Source: CAZCFB01 sp964511535
GTDB lineage: Bacteria; Myxococcota_A; Polyangia; GCA-2747355; CAZCFB01
Length of the DNA stretch: 57,006 nt
NCBI GenBank assembly: GCA_964511535.1
Contig: CAZEFW010000040.1
Location: 1-57,006 of the forward strand
Direction of reading: 5' to 3'
Part shown: in pieces, positions 55,331 to 57,006 of the stretch
Numbering within the stretch: the stretch's first letter is position 1
Layout of the letters: every line of letters starts with the position of its first letter
The notes under the pieces: model-generated
Database searches by the model: none
What the model was told of the DNA's origin: nothing
Seen by the model: the letters and a program-made list of their open reading frames with translations, nothing else
Position numbers and translations under genes: made by a program

Positions 55331-57006
55331 ATGAAAACGACACGTAACACCATCAACGGCCCCAAGGCCCCGCTGCACCTGCTCCTGGTCCCCACGGGCC
55401 TGATCCTGGCCTTCCTGCTGCTGGTCCTGGCCAGCGGCTGCGACGGCGGCGCCCCCGCAGGCGTTGACGTGGGCGTCAAGTCCGACAAGGGGAGCGCCGG
55501 CAAGGACCGCGGCCCGGGCAAAAAGGATGGCGCAGGCAAAAAGAAGGACCGGGGTCAGCCCAGGAAGGACAAGGGCCAGCCCGGGAAGGACAAGGGCCAA
55601 CCCAAGAAGGACAAGGCGCCGCCCCCGCCGGACAAGAACATGATCAAGAAGGACAAGCCGGCGCCCAAGAAGGACAAGTTCATGCCCAAGCCGGACAAGG
55701 CCTGGCCCAAACCGGACCTGCCGTGCAAGGACCCGGGGGTGTCCCTCACGGGCGGCGTGCGGGTCTGGCCCACGAACCTGGCCCTGGGCGGCAAGGCCAC
55801 GGTGACCTACCCGGGGTGGGCCAAGCTGGGCAAGGCGTCCAACCTGTACATCCATTACGGCTTCAACCACTGGACCCTGGACATGGGCGGCGGCGCCAAG
55901 AACAAGGTGCTGCCCATGGGCAAGGCGCCGGGCGGCGGGTTCACCGTGACCCTGCCCCTGCCACAGGGGGGCAAGCTGCTGGACATGGTGTTCTACACCA
56001 GCTCCGGCGGCAGCAAGACCTGGGACAATAACAACAAGAACGACTGGCACCGATCCGTGGCGGACCCGATGCTCGGGCCGTACCTGACCCTGCGCGACAA
56101 CCTGGTGAGCGCCAGCAAGGACCGCAACCCGGCCCACAGCGTCACGGTCAACTTCCGCAGCGACCGTCCCTGCCTGGGGCGCGTGCGTTACGGGCTGACC
56201 GCTGGCGCCCTGACCAAGACCGTGGCCGAGACCGGCGGGGCGCGCGCTGACCACCACCTGCACATCCCGGGCACTCTGGCAGCCAATACCAAGTACTTCT
56301 ACCGGGTGGGCTGCGTGGACCCGGGGGCTGCCTGCAAGGTGGAGGCCCGCTCCGGCGTGCGCACCTTCCGCACCGCCCCGGCCAACGCCACCAGCTTCAA
56401 GGTGGCTGTGCTGGCCGACCCCCAGGACAACGGGCTGGCCGGTGACAAGTGGGATCAGGTGGCAGCCGCCCTGAGCAAGCCGCCCCACTCGGACGCGCGC
56501 CTGGTGCTCATCGCGGGCGACCTGGCTGGCGACGACAAGCCGATCCGCTGGTGGACCTTCTTCCACCACGGGCGCGAGCTGCTGGCCACCCGGCCGCTGC
56601 TGCCGGTGGTGGGCAACCACGACACCCCCACCTACGGCAGCCATCCTGACACCACCTCGTTCCAGGCGCTCTTCCCCCTGGCCGGCTCCTCCGGCACGTC
56701 CGCCTACTGGGCGCTGCGCTACGGGGCGGCCGTGTTCATCGGGCTCAACTCCGAGACGGCCCAGCACTGGGTCAGCAAGAGCGACTGGAAGCCGGGCGGC
56801 AAGCAGTACACCTGGCTCACCGGCGCGTTGAACAAGCTGCCCGCGGCGGCCACCTGGCGGTTCGCGGCCTGGCACATTCCGCCCTACAACGCGGGCACCC
56901 GCCACGCCAACCAGAACCAGAGCACCCGCCCGGTGACCGATCTGTTCACGGGCAAGGTCGACTGGGTCTTCGGCGGCCACGAGCACATGTACCAGCGGTT
57001 CAAGCC
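55331..57006 (+). CDS. Lipoprotein metallophosphoesterase with CBM-like domain (partial)
   Basis: An open frame from ATG 55331 runs off the window (558 codons seen). Signal peptide and lipobox LASGC are followed by a low-complexity Lys/Asp/Pro-rich linker (about residues 50-135, repeating KKDKGQP-like units). A beta domain near 143-190 (TVTYPGWAKLGKASNLYIHYGFNHW) resembles starch-binding CBM25-type modules. An FN3-like segment (GRVRYGLTAGALTKTVAETGG...YRVGCVD) and a metallophosphatase domain follow with VAVLADPQDNG, IAGDLAG, VVGNHD, AWHIPPYN and GGHEHMYQRF: the purple-acid-phosphatase layout. The first GDxH motif is altered (ADPQ). It likely acts on phosphate esters at the surface. No clear ribosome binding site was found. 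Confidence 0.8.
   Translation, partial: MKTTRNTINGPKAPLHLLLVPTGLILAFLLLVLASGCDGGAPAGVDVGVKSDKGSAGKDRGPGKKDGAGKKKDRGQPRKDKGQPGKDKGQPKKDKAPPPPDKNMIKKDKPAPKKDKFMPKPDKAWPKPDLPCKDPGVSLTGGVRVWPTNLALGGKATVTYPGWAKLGKASNLYIHYGFNHWTLDMGGGAKNKVLPMGKAPGGGFTVTLPLPQGGKLLDMVFYTSSGGSKTWDNNNKNDWHRSVADPMLGPYLTLRDNLVSASKDRNPAHSVTVNFRSDRPCLGRVRYGLTAGALTKTVAETGGARADHHLHIPGTLAANTKYFYRVGCVDPGAACKVEARSGVRTFRTAPANATSFKVAVLADPQDNGLAGDKWDQVAAALSKPPHSDARLVLIAGDLAGDDKPIRWWTFFHHGRELLATRPLLPVVGNHDTPTYGSHPDTTSFQALFPLAGSSGTSAYWALRYGAAVFIGLNSETAQHWVSKSDWKPGGKQYTWLTGALNKLPAAATWRFAAWHIPPYNAGTRHANQNQSTRPVTDLFTGKVDWVFGGHEHMYQRFK

Noticed and set aside
55289..56986. Open frame (565 codons) on the minus strand at the right edge
   Set aside because: It opposes the lipoprotein metallophosphoesterase, whose lipobox, GNHD and GHEH motifs show the plus strand is coding.

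Overview
The window is very GC-rich bacterial DNA with tightly packed genes and G/C-rich third codon positions. It has many lipoproteins with Asp/Gly/Pro-rich linkers, a giant Ser/Thr-kinase/AAA-ATPase/histidine-kinase hybrid, a response-regulator cyclase, cysteine-rich Stig1-like modules and a VolA/FadL pair. Together these suggest a Myxococcota-like (former Deltaproteobacteria) chromosome. This is inferred from gene content, not from a marker gene. No rRNA, insertion sequence, phage module or CRISPR array was seen.

Layout. Positions 1-1061 hold a tRNA array on the minus strand: one truncated tRNA at the window edge, then Asn(GTT), Gln(TTG), Phe(GAA), Ile(TAT), Gln(CTG), Lys(CTT), Lys(TTT) and Tyr(GTA), plus a tRNA-Phe-like relic. 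Next comes an isolated strong-looking transcription unit (promoter 1490-1518, 56-codon ORF, terminator 1236-1266) and a DUF924 gene. Positions 2446-14739 hold the most striking locus, a four-gene minus-strand operon. It encodes a membrane-anchored vWA protein, a 1124-aa tubulin/FtsZ-superfamily protein, a second degenerate tubulin-like protein with two membrane helices, and a 1300-aa protein combining five membrane helices, a degenerate SF2-helicase-like core and an HEAGH zincin domain. This looks like a cytoskeletal or membrane-remodelling apparatus with an unusual protease/helicase-derived component.

Positions 14965-21298 hold single metabolic genes: an MBL-fold hydrolase, two alpha/beta hydrolases, a dimethylglycine/sarcosine-dehydrogenase-type flavoprotein and a frameshifted methyltransferase. 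Positions 21328-32722 are a surface-lipoprotein region: an FN3 lipoprotein coupled to an eight-heme cytochrome c lipoprotein, two tandem paralogous lipoproteins, a Stig1/LamG lipoprotein and a GH13 alpha-amylase lipoprotein. Positions 32859-43320 hold signalling genes: a TPR protein facing a five-gene minus-strand run (PIG-L deacetylase, kinase/ATPase/histidine kinase, unknown protein, GNAT, response regulator-cyclase).

Positions 43478-47105 form a sugar-nucleotide operon (LegB-like dehydratase, nucleotidyltransferase, DegT/DnrJ aminotransferase, methyltransferase), probably for a modified amino-sugar on surface glycans. After it come a Nudix hydrolase, a cyclase-family protein and a histidine acid phosphatase. 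Positions 49856-53637 encode a VolA-type surface lipase translationally coupled to a FadL-type fatty-acid porin. The window ends with a secreted kinase-fold protein and a lipoprotein metallophosphoesterase that runs off the edge. Six of the eight predicted lipoproteins carry Asp at position +3 after the lipid-modified Cys, which may be a sorting signal.
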